Positions 16,029-24,831 are shown, counted from the stretch's first letter. The stretch is DNA of 40,165 nucleotides from Confluentibacter flavum (GCF_002843175.1 NZ_PJEO01000039.1:1-40165); one strand, 5' to 3'. Notes: generated by a model not told the origin, from the sequence alone. Translations and numbers: made by a program.

Positions 16029-16046
16029 AAATAGTATAACATTACA

Positions 16047-16076
16047 AAGCCCTGAAAAAATTCAGGGCTTTTTTAT
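16047..16076 (+). terminator. Rho-independent terminator after the zinc peptidase
   Basis: AAGCCCTGAA (16047-16056), loop aaaa, TTCAGGGCTT (16061-16070): a perfect 10-bp stem followed by ttttattt. Confidence 0.92.
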
Positions 16077-16103
16077 TTGTTAAATTCATATTCAAAATTA
16101 AGA

Positions 16104-17876
16104 ATGAATAATCCTTTAGAATATTACCTAATGCATTTACAAAGTTACAAGGCTCAGGTAAGCAAACTTTATAAAAAAATGACCGCTTTAAGTTTGTACC
16201 GGCTTTTGGTTTTTGTTTTAACGGTTGTTGGTATTTATTTTGTCTTCGGGCAATGGCAAATTGCTGTTCTTGTTGCAGTGATTGGAATCTCCCTGTTTCT
16301 TTATTTGTTATCTAAATACAATGACACTAAAGGCGAAAGACATTTTAATCAAGCCTTGGTAAAAATTAACGAAGAAGAAATCAATATCGCTTCGGGTGAT
16401 TTTCATAATAGAAATGATGGCCTACAATTTCAAGACCCAACCCATTTTTATAGCTTGGATATTGATTTATTCGGACGAGGTTCTTTTTTTCAATTTATAA
16501 ATAGGACAACCATTAATGAAGGTTCCCAAAAACTTGCAGGTGCCTTAAAGGCTAACAACATTGAAGGTATTAATTTGCGTCAGGAAGCCATAAAAGAATT
16601 GAGTAGTAAACCACAATGGCGCCAGCATTATTCGGCAACATCTAGTTTGGTTTTGGTAGAAACGCCTGCGACACAAATTATTGATTGGTTACAAAAGTAC
16701 CAATCATTTTTACCTAAAGTAATGCGATGGCTTCCTTTAGCTTTCAGTGTTTTGTCCGTACTTATTTTAGCTTTTATAATATTCAATTTAATATCAAACC
16801 AAGCATTTATAGGTTATTGGTTGCTTATAGGATTGGGTATCACGGGGCGTTATTTAAAAAGAATAAACCATCTATCATCAAACACGGATAAGGTAAAAGA
16901 CACGTTCAGGCAATATGCGTTGCTGTTGAATTTGATTGAAAAAGAATCCTTTTCTTCTGAGCTGTTACAACAAAAGCAACAACAAATTCAGCAAGAAGGT
17001 AAAAAGGCATCTGTTATTTTTACTGAACTTTCAAAGGCTTTGGACGCTTTAGATAACAGGAATAATTTAATTTCGGCAATCTTTGGAAACGGTCTTTTCC
17101 TATCGGATATAAAAAACAGTTTTCATATTGAGCAATGGATTAAAGAACATGCTGATAAAGTGACTGATTGGTTTGAGGTAGTGTCTTTTTTCGATGCTTA
17201 TAACTCTTTAGGAAACTATGTTTTTAATAACCCCGATTTTGTATTCCCAGAAATAATGGAAAAAGGAACTGTTATAAAAGCTGAAAGCTTAGGTCATCCC
17301 TTGCTTAAAAAAGAAAAGCGTGTAGATAGTGATGTTACCATAAATAACGAACAATTCTTTATAGTTACAGGAGCCAATATGGCGGGGAAGAGTACCTTTT
17401 TAAGAACGGTATCTTTACATATTGTTATGGCTAATGTTGGATTACCCGTTTGTGCCAAGTCGAGTCACTATTCGCCAGTAAAACTGATTACAAGTATGCG
17501 AACAACCGATTCATTAACCGATGACAGTTCCTATTTCTTTTCAGAATTAACCCGCTTAAAATATATTGTGGATGCTATTCAAAAAGAACCTTATTTTATT
17601 GTGCTTGATGAAATTTTAAAAGGAACTAATAGCACCGATAAAGCTATTGGGTCGCGTAAGTTTGTTGAAAAGTTGGTAGCCTTACATGCTACCGGCATTA
17701 TAGCGACGCACGATTTAAGCTTATGTGAGATTGAAAAAGAACTTCAAGAGGTTAAAAACTATTATTTTGACGCTGAAATTATTAATGATGAACTTTATTT
17801 TGACTATACATTGAAAGAAGGGATTTGTAAAAACATGAATGCCTCTTTTTTATTGAAAAAGATGAATATTGTTTAG
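16104..17876 (+). CDS. Membrane-anchored MutS-family ATPase
   Basis: A 590-residue protein with only the lever/clamp-like middle and the ATPase domain of MutS. Near the C-terminus it has Walker A TGANMAGKSTFLRTV, SSYFFSELTRLKYIVDA, Walker B FIVLDEILKGTNSTDKA and IIATHDLSL. The N-terminal part has two membrane segments (about residues 32-70, with VFVLTVVGIYFVFG and IAVLVAVIGISLFLYLL) and the middle has another pair (about 205-245). The mismatch-recognition domain and its Phe-x-Glu motif are absent, and no Smr nuclease domain is present, so canonical mismatch repair is unlikely. I start at the ATG at 16104, after the terminator hairpin. Its function is unknown. Confidence 0.85.
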   Translation: MNNPLEYYLMHLQSYKAQVSKLYKKMTALSLYRLLVFVLTVVGIYFVFGQWQIAVLVAVIGISLFLYLLSKYNDTKGERHFNQALVKINEEEINIASGDFHNRNDGLQFQDPTHFYSLDIDLFGRGSFFQFINRTTINEGSQKLAGALKANNIEGINLRQEAIKELSSKPQWRQHYSATSSLVLVETPATQIIDWLQKYQSFLPKVMRWLPLAFSVLSVLILAFIIFNLISNQAFIGYWLLIGLGITGRYLKRINHLSSNTDKVKDTFRQYALLLNLIEKESFSSELLQQKQQQIQQEGKKASVIFTELSKALDALDNRNNLISAIFGNGLFLSDIKNSFHIEQWIKEHADKVTDWFEVVSFFDAYNSLGNYVFNNPDFVFPEIMEKGTVIKAESLGHPLLKKEKRVDSDVTINNEQFFIVTGANMAGKSTFLRTVSLHIVMANVGLPVCAKSSHYSPVKLITSMRTTDSLTDDSSYFFSELTRLKYIVDAIQKEPYFIVLDEILKGTNSTDKAIGSRKFVEKLVALHATGIIATHDLSLCEIEKELQEVKNYYFDAEIINDELYFDYTLKEGICKNMNASFLLKKMNIV

Positions 17877-17900
17877 ATAAAAATTAGTTACTTTTAACAT

Positions 17901-18677
17901 ATGGAAGACAAACTTAAAGTTGCCATTATACAATCTAATCTGGTTTGGGAAAACCCTAAACAGAATCGGGAAAATTTCTCTGAAAAAATAGAAACCATAC
18001 ATGATATTATAGATGTTATTGTCCTTCCAGAAATGTTTGCTACGGGATTTACAATGAATGCCTCTGGAGTAGCAGAAAACATGGATGGAAAAACAGTTGA
18101 ATGGATGCAAAAAATAGCTTCTGAAACCAATGCAGCTATTATAGGAAGTTTAATTATTTCTGAAGATAATAAATATTATAACCGTTTACTTTTCGTAGAG
18201 CCTTCTGGAACCATAACATATTATGATAAACGCCATACCTTTACTCTTGCGGGCGAGAATAAAGTATATGCTTCTGGTACAAAAAAGCTTATAATTGACT
18301 ACAAAGGCTGGAAAATTTGTCCGTTAATTTGTTACGATCTACGTTTCCCAGTTTGGGCAAGAAATACCGAGAATTACGATGCGCTAATTTATGTTGCTAA
18401 TTGGCCAAAGCCTAGAATTTTGGCATGGGATACCTTGTTAAAAGCACGTGCTATAGAAAACATGAGTTATTGCATTGGGGTAAATAGGGTTGGAGAAGAT
18501 AAAGACTATAACGAATATTGTGGACATTCGGCAGTGTATGATGTGTTAGGGAATAACATCACGCCCATTAAACCAAATAAAGAGCATATTGAAGTGGTCA
18601 CTTTAGAAAGAAGCCACATCAATTTTTATAGAAATAAACTTAGGTTTTTGGATGATAGGGATATGTTTACTGTTTGA
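17901..18677 (+). CDS. Nitrilase-family omega-amidase (YafV-like)
   Basis: A cytoplasmic carbon-nitrogen hydrolase of 258 residues, the length of E. coli YafV. The Glu-Lys-Cys triad is present: E44 in VLPEMFATGF, K110 in YYDKRHTFTL and C144 in PLICYDLRFPVW. The AGENKVYASG and WPKPRILAWDTLLKARAIENM segments are typical of the YafV group, which hydrolyses alpha-ketoglutaramate-type amides in metabolite repair. It starts 24 bp after the MutS-like gene and may be co-transcribed. Its end overlaps the convergent lipoprotein gene by 11 bp. Confidence 0.92.
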   Translation: MEDKLKVAIIQSNLVWENPKQNRENFSEKIETIHDIIDVIVLPEMFATGFTMNASGVAENMDGKTVEWMQKIASETNAAIIGSLIISEDNKYYNRLLFVEPSGTITYYDKRHTFTLAGENKVYASGTKKLIIDYKGWKICPLICYDLRFPVWARNTENYDALIYVANWPKPRILAWDTLLKARAIENMSYCIGVNRVGEDKDYNEYCGHSAVYDVLGNNITPIKPNKEHIEVVTLERSHINFYRNKLRFLDDRDMFTV

Positions 18678-20277
18678 GTAGTTCAAGAGGATGTATTTGT
18701 TCCCAATCTGCTCTAACAGGGTCATTAATTTCAAAATAGCTTGAATTTTCGGGCTGAATTTTTTTGAGATAATTTCCAGTATCGTATTTTCTGTTGCCAT
18801 TAACATCATTAATAACTCTGACTTGATATTTGCTTGGAGTTAAATTCAAGAAATCTAAATCCTCTTGTTTTGTAGAATACTTTTCATATCTAATATCACC
18901 ATTTTCAGTAATTAATTGGACAATGATAGGGTAGGTCGCATTTATTACTTGTAATCTCCAAGAGCCAAAATTGCTTTTTTTGGGAGTTGCTAATTTGTAA
19001 TTTAATGAGTCGTTTGTATCTCCAAAAATATCTGTAAAAGTTTCAGGTAAGACACTTATATTATAACTATTATCTTCGGTTTTTATAAAATTTAATGCTA
19101 AGGTGTTTGAAATAGTATCAAATGCTGAAGAGAAGGTAACTTCTGTAGAATCTTTATCTATAATAGCTATTTTAGTCGTGTCAAAAGATTTAAAAGGTGT
19201 TGTTCCAAAAATTTTAAAATCCTGATCGTATCCAATACTTCCACTAGTATTTGTATTAATAACCAACGTATCTCTTTTATTATCTTTCAACCTAATAACA
19301 AAATCTTGTTTAAAATCATCCTTAGATACATTAAAAACTAAAGAGTCGAGTTCTAGTTTTGGTTGATACCAATAGTAAAGCGTATCGGTTTCAACATCCT
19401 TCGTTGTTCTAGATAAAAAACCTTCAGGCACATCTGATTTTAAAGTGATTTGCATGTCTTTATAATCACCTTCATAGCCAAAAGCAATTTTTCCGCCCGA
19501 AATTAATTGTGGCCTAACCGCATTAAAATTGGTAGCTTCTTTGAAAAGTTTTAAGGTGTATAAAGAATCTGTTGGAACATCTATGAAGCTTTTATGAAAG
19601 GCTATTTTATCTGTTTTTTGCTGAAATTTATTATCATTATTCGCATCCTTCAAGGCAACCAACATATATTTTCCTGCTTTTACATTATCTATTGAAAATG
19701 TGGTAACACTATCTAATGTATTGGTAATGTATTTAGGTGGGTTTTTGTAAATAACGGAATCAGTATACGTAGAATCTACTTCATATAACATGACGGACAC
19801 AAACGTATCTGGAGCTAGTTTTTCAGCATCCAATATATTGCCCTTAACGGAAAGAGAATCTATATAATCACCCGTAGAAAATACATATTTGTAATATGGA
19901 TATGGGTTACCTTCATTATTATCTGTTATGCTATTTCCAAAATTGAACGCATACGTAGTGTTAGGTGGTAGCGTGTCATAAATTTTAATACTAATATATT
20001 TACTTGCGTTTCCCAACGGTATTATTTCCGGTTGTGTGTTCATGGGAGGCGAAATAATGAGCTGTTTTTGTATGTCCTTTATCTTAATATATTCATCAAA
20101 ATAAATTTTAATTTCTTTACCATTAAAATGGATGGAATAATTTTCGGGTTCTGTCTTTATAATTTTCGGAGGGTCAAGATCTTTTGGGCCACCTTCAGGG
20201 TTGCCACGATTGGCACAGTTAATAAAAAGAGCGCTTATAAAAACTATTAATATGAAATTTGAAAGTGTCTTATTCAT
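18667..20277 (-). CDS. Lipoprotein with N-terminal Ig-like domain
   Basis: A large (536-residue) exported lipoprotein. The signal peptide MNKTLSNFILIVFISALFINC gives a lipobox ending at Cys21. It is followed by ANRGNPEGGPKDLDPPKIIKTEPEN, the N-terminus typical of Bacteroidota Ig-like (Big_5) proteins, then FNGKEIKIYFDEYIKI. The rest is beta-rich, with carboxypeptidase-like repeats (KAGKYMLVALKDANNDNKFQ and PSKYQVRVINDVNGNRKYDTGNYL). The start at 20277 is chosen because the leader before it matches the leader of the next lipoprotein gene; an ATG at 20298 overlaps the likely -7 element. It is probably a surface or periplasmic protein of unknown role. Confidence 0.85.
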   Translation of the reverse strand: MNKTLSNFILIVFISALFINCANRGNPEGGPKDLDPPKIIKTEPENYSIHFNGKEIKIYFDEYIKIKDIQKQLIISPPMNTQPEIIPLGNASKYISIKIYDTLPPNTTYAFNFGNSITDNNEGNPYPYYKYVFSTGDYIDSLSVKGNILDAEKLAPDTFVSVMLYEVDSTYTDSVIYKNPPKYITNTLDSVTTFSIDNVKAGKYMLVALKDANNDNKFQQKTDKIAFHKSFIDVPTDSLYTLKLFKEATNFNAVRPQLISGGKIAFGYEGDYKDMQITLKSDVPEGFLSRTTKDVETDTLYYWYQPKLELDSLVFNVSKDDFKQDFVIRLKDNKRDTLVINTNTSGSIGYDQDFKIFGTTPFKSFDTTKIAIIDKDSTEVTFSSAFDTISNTLALNFIKTEDNSYNISVLPETFTDIFGDTNDSLNYKLATPKKSNFGSWRLQVINATYPIIVQLITENGDIRYEKYSTKQEDLDFLNLTPSKYQVRVINDVNGNRKYDTGNYLKKIQPENSSYFEINDPVRADWEQIHPLELLKQ

Positions 20278-20323
20278 TACCAAATGAAACTTTTGCACAA
20301 ACCTACATAATTTTAGAGATATA
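20272..20323 (-). repeat. Duplicated promoter/leader block, copy A
   Basis: This 52-bp block covers the first two codons and upstream region of the Ig-like lipoprotein gene. It differs from copy B (22616-22667) at only four positions by my alignment, with no gaps. Confidence 0.85.
20298..20305 (-). promoter_or_regulatory. -7 element TAGGTTTG in a duplicated leader
   Basis: On the minus strand TAGGTTTG lies 20 bp before the ATG at 20277, inside a 52-bp block (20272-20323) shared with 22616-22667. Confidence 0.55.
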
Positions 20324-20374
20324 TTGTAAGGGTTAAGTTTGATTTATATAACGCAATAAACATTAATAAATTTT

Positions 20375-22621
20375 TTAGATATTTAAAGGTTTTAATTTAA
20401 TTTCTTGTGGTTGTGAATTGCCTTCCAGAATTTTATAGAAAGTATTTAATTTAATATTTTCAAATACTTGTTGCGTGCCGCTGCCTGCCCAAATTATTTT
20501 TAATTGAATTATTTTTGAAGCTTTTCCTAAACCTATTTCTGCCCTTAAAGTGGAACAGCCAAAACTCCCTCCCGAGCTGATGGAATTAAAAATAGTGCGT
20601 TGTTTTCCATTCTCCATCACCGTTATTTCTAATTTACTTCCAATGGCAGATCGGTTTGCTTTAGTGCCTTCTAAAGTAAAAGTTACCCACTTATTTTCAT
20701 TTTGATACGGATTCCTAAATAGAGAATTAAAAAAAATGTCGCCTTCAAAAGCGCCTCCCATAACAACATGTATGTCTTGGTCGCCATCATTATCAATATC
20801 AGCAAAAGATACGGCATGTCCTTTTTGTATATTTCCGAATCCTCCAACAGTGGTAACGTCTTGAAAGGTTTCGCCTAAATTATTTCTAAACACTTTATTT
20901 GGTATAGTTGATTGAAAACTCACTTCACCAGTACTTAGATAAATATCGAGGTAGCCATCATTATCCAAGTCACCATAATTAGCTCCCATAGCATAACCAA
21001 TTCTGTTCAGTCCAACTTCATTTGCAACGTCTGTAAAGGTGCCACCATTGTTTTTGTAGAGATGCATGGTTTCTGCATGATAGGGCTCGCCTAAATACTC
21101 ACGTACTATATCATCTGTGATTGGGAAAGAGGTTCCTCGCTCGTAACCAGCTACAAAAATGTCCATCCATCCATCATTATTGTAATCAAAAGACCAAGTA
21201 GGGAAGCTAGAAAATTTCTCGTCCAATCCAACATTAGCACCAACTTCATTAAACGTAATATGTCCTTCTTTATCTTCTCCTTTATTCATAAACAGTAGGT
21301 TTTTACTATTACTGTGAAGAGTTGATACATATATATCCATCCATCCATCATTATTATAATCAGCCGCAGTAACGCCTTTTACATAGTAGAAATTTTGAGC
21401 ATCGCTTACCGTAAGTCCCGCATTTATGGTATCATTGGAAAAAGTACCATCACCATTGTTCATATACAATTCGCATGGATATATATTATCTTTATCAGAT
21501 TCATTTCCAATAAATAAGTCTATCAAACCATCATTGTTGAAATCTGCCCACACCGCTGTTTGGGTTGGGTGAAATGATAGTAAACCGGCTTCAATAGTAA
21601 CATCTGTAAAGGTATTGTCCCCATTATTTCGTAACAATGAATTAGGTTGTTTGCCTGAAGCCCCCATCCATGCGCCTCTTAAAATTAAAACATCTAAAAA
21701 GCCATCATTGTTATAATCGGCTTGTACCATATTTAATCCACCTCCAGTTTCCATAATGCCTGCTGTTTCAGATTTTTCAGTAAAACTGCCATCACCATTG
21801 TTTACAAAATACCTTAGGTGGTGCGTAGGAAACCAACTAGACGCCATAACATCTAACAAATTATCATTATTAAAATCATCTACCACACTACCACCAGAGA
21901 GTTCATTGACATTTAAACCTAATTTAGGGGCAATATCTTCGAATTTTTTTAGCGGATATTCCGATTGAAAAACACTTTCTGGTATTAGAAATTTCTCTGG
22001 TACACCAGATGGGTATTCTCCTAAAGTCATATAGGCCACATTTAATAGCCAACGGCTAGTTAAATCATGGGAATTGTAGCTCAACATATCCTCATATAGC
22101 AATATGGCTTTTCTGGATCCTTCTTGAACATGGTGGAAGCCTTTAGGAGCAATAGGAATTATACAGGATGCTGAGGCATCATGGTGGTGAAAGCAATTTT
22201 CCTGCTCACCTAAACGCAAATAAGAAAGGGCAAGCAGTGGTCCTATCTTTGCTTCTTCATTAGAATCTAAGTTATACCGTAAAGAACCCTTTTTGCTTTT
22301 TCCCCATAAATCTTCTAAAACTTTGATGGCCTCTTTGGTTTTTCCAGCATAGAGGAGCGCTTCGCCTTTTTTTAAATTATAACCATCTTTTTGATTGGCA
22401 GGAGCAATTTTAGAAATACTATCAAAATAAGCAGCTCTAGCCGAGGATAGATAAAAATTTTCATGCGCAAAAAATTGTTCTGTAGCCGTTTTTTTAATAA
22501 GTTCAGCCATGGTCGTTTCTTTTTTACCACATGAAGAAATTATTAAGAACAGAAATAAAATTTTTAGTAAATACTTTTGGATTTTAAACATTTTTGATAA
22601 AAAATTAATGATTAAATTCAT
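20375..22621 (-). CDS. FG-GAP/VCBS and ASPIC/UnbV lipoprotein (CRTAC1-like)
   Basis: A 748-residue exported protein. The N-terminus has a lipoprotein signal (LLKILFLFLIISSC). About residues 40-220 look TPR-like (KKGEALLYAGKTKEAIKVLEDLW; SRWLLNVAYMTLGEYPSG). Then come seven calcium-binding FG-GAP motifs of the form D-x-N-N-D-G-x-x-D (for example DYNNDGFLDV, DFNNDGLIDL, DYNNDGWMDI twice, DLDNDGYLDI, DIDNDGDQDI), a beta-propeller. The C-terminus is an ASPIC/UnbV domain (GSKLEITVMENGKQ; GCSTLRAEIGLGKASK). The start at 22621 matches the shared leader; MFKIQKYL ten codons later would still leave a signal peptide. Probably surface-exposed adhesion or binding; the ligand is unknown. Confidence 0.9.
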   Translation of the reverse strand: MNLIINFLSKMFKIQKYLLKILFLFLIISSCGKKETTMAELIKKTATEQFFAHENFYLSSARAAYFDSISKIAPANQKDGYNLKKGEALLYAGKTKEAIKVLEDLWGKSKKGSLRYNLDSNEEAKIGPLLALSYLRLGEQENCFHHHDASASCIIPIAPKGFHHVQEGSRKAILLYEDMLSYNSHDLTSRWLLNVAYMTLGEYPSGVPEKFLIPESVFQSEYPLKKFEDIAPKLGLNVNELSGGSVVDDFNNDNLLDVMASSWFPTHHLRYFVNNGDGSFTEKSETAGIMETGGGLNMVQADYNNDGFLDVLILRGAWMGASGKQPNSLLRNNGDNTFTDVTIEAGLLSFHPTQTAVWADFNNDGLIDLFIGNESDKDNIYPCELYMNNGDGTFSNDTINAGLTVSDAQNFYYVKGVTAADYNNDGWMDIYVSTLHSNSKNLLFMNKGEDKEGHITFNEVGANVGLDEKFSSFPTWSFDYNNDGWMDIFVAGYERGTSFPITDDIVREYLGEPYHAETMHLYKNNGGTFTDVANEVGLNRIGYAMGANYGDLDNDGYLDIYLSTGEVSFQSTIPNKVFRNNLGETFQDVTTVGGFGNIQKGHAVSFADIDNDGDQDIHVVMGGAFEGDIFFNSLFRNPYQNENKWVTFTLEGTKANRSAIGSKLEITVMENGKQRTIFNSISSGGSFGCSTLRAEIGLGKASKIIQLKIIWAGSGTQQVFENIKLNTFYKILEGNSQPQEIKLKPLNI

Positions 22622-22667
22622 TACTAAATGAAATTTTTACACAAACCTACATGATTTTAGAGATATA
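22616..22667 (-). repeat. Duplicated promoter/leader block, copy B
   Basis: Partner of 20272-20323, with 48 of 52 positions identical by eye. It spans TATATCTCTAAAAT, the TAGGTTTG element and TTTCATTT up to ATGAAT. Confidence 0.85.
22642..22649 (-). promoter_or_regulatory. -7 element TAGGTTTG in the duplicated leader, second copy
   Basis: Same element and same 20-bp distance to the ATG (22621) as in the Ig-like lipoprotein gene. Confidence 0.55.
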
Positions 22668-22842
22668 ATGACAAGATTGAAAAGTTTGTTGATTAGGATT
22701 TTTTATTATCTTAATTGCTAAATTAAAAAACGAATTATATTATATTGTGAATTAAACCATTACAGATTGATTCAGTCTAATGAAAGATTGGAAAAATCAC
22801 ATAAAAAATAAATTCATTTTAGCAACAATTAAACTCAAAATT

Positions 22843-23181
22843 ATGACAAAAAAAATTTTTATCCTATTATTCTTTTTAGGAAGTGTTGCCACTTTTGCAC
22901 AAAGCAAAATTGATGGCAAATGGAAAGGTACTCGTGAAGGACAAAATGGTACCATTGAATTAAATTACACCTTTAAAGTTGAAGGAGACAAACTTACTGG
23001 AACTTCAACAACCCCTAGAGGTGAAAATCCAATTGAGAACGGGAAAGTTGACGGTAATAAATTCTCGTACACAATGTCATTTGGAGAGATGACCATAGAG
23101 AACAACGGAGAATTAGTAAGCGATAACGAAATCGTTATTAAAACCCAAAGAGGAGAAATGAAACTCACTAGAGTGGAATAA
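22843..23181 (+). CDS. Small secreted protein, tandem paralogue 1
   Basis: A 112-residue protein with a Sec signal peptide (MTKKIFILLFFLGSVATFAQS). The mature beta-rich domain begins SKIDGKWKGTREGQNGTIELNYTFKVEGDKLTG and continues ENGKVDGNKFSYTMSFGEMTIENNGELVSDNEI. The pattern (WKG, FKVEGxKLTG, GKVDGxKFSY, GELVSDxEI) recurs in two following genes and resembles small domains attached to secreted Bacteroidota enzymes. The start at 22843 is chosen over 22780 for the signal peptide. A terminator follows, so it is probably its own transcript. The function is unknown. Confidence 0.85.
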   Translation: MTKKIFILLFFLGSVATFAQSKIDGKWKGTREGQNGTIELNYTFKVEGDKLTGTSTTPRGENPIENGKVDGNKFSYTMSFGEMTIENNGELVSDNEIVIKTQRGEMKLTRVE

Positions 23182-23199
23182 TTCTAAACCTTATTTTAT

Positions 23200-23236
23200 A
23201 ACCTCAAATAGGAACTTCTTATTTGAGGTTATTTTT
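23200..23236 (+). terminator. Rho-independent terminator after paralogue 1
   Basis: AACCTCAAATA (23200-23210) pairs with TATTTGAGGTT (23220-23230), an 11-bp perfect stem followed by attttttaaa. Confidence 0.88.
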
Positions 23237-23360
23237 TAAATCACAAAACAAACTAAATGCAACAATTATTATGAAATCGCCATAAACAACTAATTTGCTT
23301 GCAAACACCAAGAAGTTAAGCGATTCCATATGACCTTTAAAAAACAAATATTATCTACAT

Positions 23361-23696
23361 ATGAAAAATTTATTTACATTATTGTTTTTTGTGGGATGCT
23401 TTTCCACATTTGCGCAAAGCAAAATTGATGGCGACTGGAAAGGTACCCGCGAAACTCCAAACGGAACATTTGAATTGAATTATACATTTAAAGTTGAAGG
23501 CGAAAAACTCACGGGAATTTGGAAAACCCAATTTGGTGAATCTCCATTAGAAAACGGGAAAGTTGACGGAAATAAATTTTCGTATAGTATTTCTTTTAAT
23601 GACATGACCATTGAAAATACAGGAGAACTTGTTAGCGATGATGAAATAGTCATTAAAAATGAACGAGGCGATATGACACTTGCCAGAGTTAAATAA
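23361..23696 (+). CDS. Small secreted protein, tandem paralogue 2
   Basis: A 111-residue protein with a Sec signal peptide (MKNLFTLLFFVGCFSTFAQS) and a mature domain aligned without gaps to paralogue 1: SKIDGDWKGTRETPNGTFELNYTFKVEGEKLTG, then ENGKVDGNKFSYSISFNDMTIENTGELVSDDEIVIK. The shared central half is nearly identical, while the stretch after KLTG differs (IWKTQFGESPL against TSTTPRGENPI). No terminator is seen between it and paralogue 3, 40 bp downstream, so those two are probably co-transcribed. Unlike paralogues 1 and 3 it starts MKNLF rather than MTKKIF. Confidence 0.85.
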   Translation: MKNLFTLLFFVGCFSTFAQSKIDGDWKGTRETPNGTFELNYTFKVEGEKLTGIWKTQFGESPLENGKVDGNKFSYSISFNDMTIENTGELVSDDEIVIKNERGDMTLARVK

Positions 23697-23736
23697 TTTA
23701 TTTTTTCAAATTTTAAATCAATTAAACTATACAATT

Positions 23737-24081
23737 ATGACTAAAAAAATTTTTATTTTATTATTTCTTGCGGGATGTTTCACCACGTTTGCCCAAAGTA
23801 AGATTGACGGAGACTGGAAAGGTACTGCAGAATCTCCAAATGGGGTGTTTGAATTAGCTTATACTTTTAAAGTTGAAGGCGATAAACTGACTGGAGCCTT
23901 GAAAACCGAATTTGGAGACACACCCATAGAAAATGGGAAAGTTGACGGCAAAAAGTTTTCTTATACACTCTCCTTCAATGGTGACATGGTAATAAACGTT
24001 ACTGGAGAACTTGTTTCAGATGACGAAATTTCAACGAAAACTGATATGGGCGAAACAAAACTTAACAGAGTAAAATCTTAA
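23737..24081 (+). CDS. Small secreted protein, tandem paralogue 3
   Basis: A 114-residue protein with the signal peptide MTKKIFILLFLAGCFTTFAQS, almost that of paralogue 1. The mature domain SKIDGDWKGTAESPNGVFELAYTFKVEGDKLTG then IENGKVDGKKFSYTLSFNGDMVINVTGELVSDDEISTK has one extra residue in the FNGDM loop. The upstream in-frame ATG at 23680 lies inside the end of paralogue 2 and would hide the signal peptide, so 23737 is chosen. It is followed by a terminator that faces comF. Confidence 0.85.
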   Translation: MTKKIFILLFLAGCFTTFAQSKIDGDWKGTAESPNGVFELAYTFKVEGDKLTGALKTEFGDTPIENGKVDGKKFSYTLSFNGDMVINVTGELVSDDEISTKTDMGETKLNRVKS

Positions 24082-24103
24082 GTTCTTATATTTAAAACCC
24101 TAA

Positions 24104-24144
24104 AAAATCAGTAATACGCTTTAAGCCTATTGCTGATTTTTTTT
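24104..24144 (+). terminator. Terminator between paralogue 3 and comF
   Basis: AAAATCAG (24104-24111) pairs with CTGATTTT (24133-24140), with extra pairing of aat/att inside the stem and a T-run following. It may serve plus-strand transcription mainly. Confidence 0.75.
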
Positions 24145-24153
24145 ATAGCCAAG

Positions 24154-24831
24154 TTATGCTATGGCCATACAAGCCACACTTACTTTAATATTTTTTGCTT
24201 GGCTTAAAACGGTAATACATGCTTCTAAAGTAGCGCCAGTGGTGATAATATCATCCACCAACAGAATATGTTTGTCTTCAATCCAAGCAGAATTTTGCAT
24301 AATGAATAACTCATCCGTTTGATTCCAACGGGCAAATCGTTTTTTGCTTGTCTGTGATCCTGTATTGGTTATTTTTAAAAGCACATCATCTTTATAGGCA
24401 GCATTAATGGATTTTGCTATTTGCTTTCCAAATCCTGTAACTTGGTTATAGCCCCTCATTTTTAATTTCTTTCTATGGAGCGGAACAGGTATCACCATAT
24501 CAATGTCTTCGTAATCTTTTATAGTTCTTAATTCACCTCCCAACCAATCGCCTAAAAAAGGGCTAATTTGCTCGTAACCTTTATATTTTAGGCCATGTAT
24601 GAGTTGTTGAACAATACTTTTTTTCTCAAACCTAAATAGAGCAGTAGCATTTTCAACCTTAGCACGGCCATAAAATATTTTTATAATAGTATCATCATTA
24701 TTAAAATGAAAATTGGTTACGGGCATGTTGTGTCGGCAGGAAATGCAAATTGTATCTTCATTATCATTTAAATAATTCAGGCAAGCATAGCACACTTTAG
24801 GAAAAAATAAATGAATCAACGATTTTAACAT
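24154..24831 (-). CDS. ComF family phosphoribosyltransferase-like protein
   Basis: A 225-residue cytoplasmic protein. The N-terminal CYACLNYL...CISC gives four cysteines of a zinc finger. The centre has FRFEKKSIVQQLIHGLKYKGY and VIPVPLHRKKLKMRGYNQVTGFGKQIA, the ComF block, and the C-terminus has the PRPP-binding loop HILLVDDIITTGATLEAC. ComF acts in natural transformation, helping move incoming single-stranded DNA; homologues occur in many bacteria not known to be competent. It is divergent from glyS. Confidence 0.92.
   Translation of the reverse strand: MLKSLIHLFFPKVCYACLNYLNDNEDTICISCRHNMPVTNFHFNNDDTIIKIFYGRAKVENATALFRFEKKSIVQQLIHGLKYKGYEQISPFLGDWLGGELRTIKDYEDIDMVIPVPLHRKKLKMRGYNQVTGFGKQIAKSINAAYKDDVLLKITNTGSQTSKKRFARWNQTDELFIMQNSAWIEDKHILLVDDIITTGATLEACITVLSQAKNIKVSVACMAIA

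Noticed and set aside
18603-18809. A small minus-strand gene bridging the amidase and the Ig-like lipoprotein genes
   Set aside because: It overlaps the coding ends of both genes and has no signature; the convergent pair explains the region.
22616-24081. A CRISPR array or tandem DNA repeat
   Set aside because: The similarity in this region comes from paralogous genes and one duplicated leader, not from short regularly spaced repeats.
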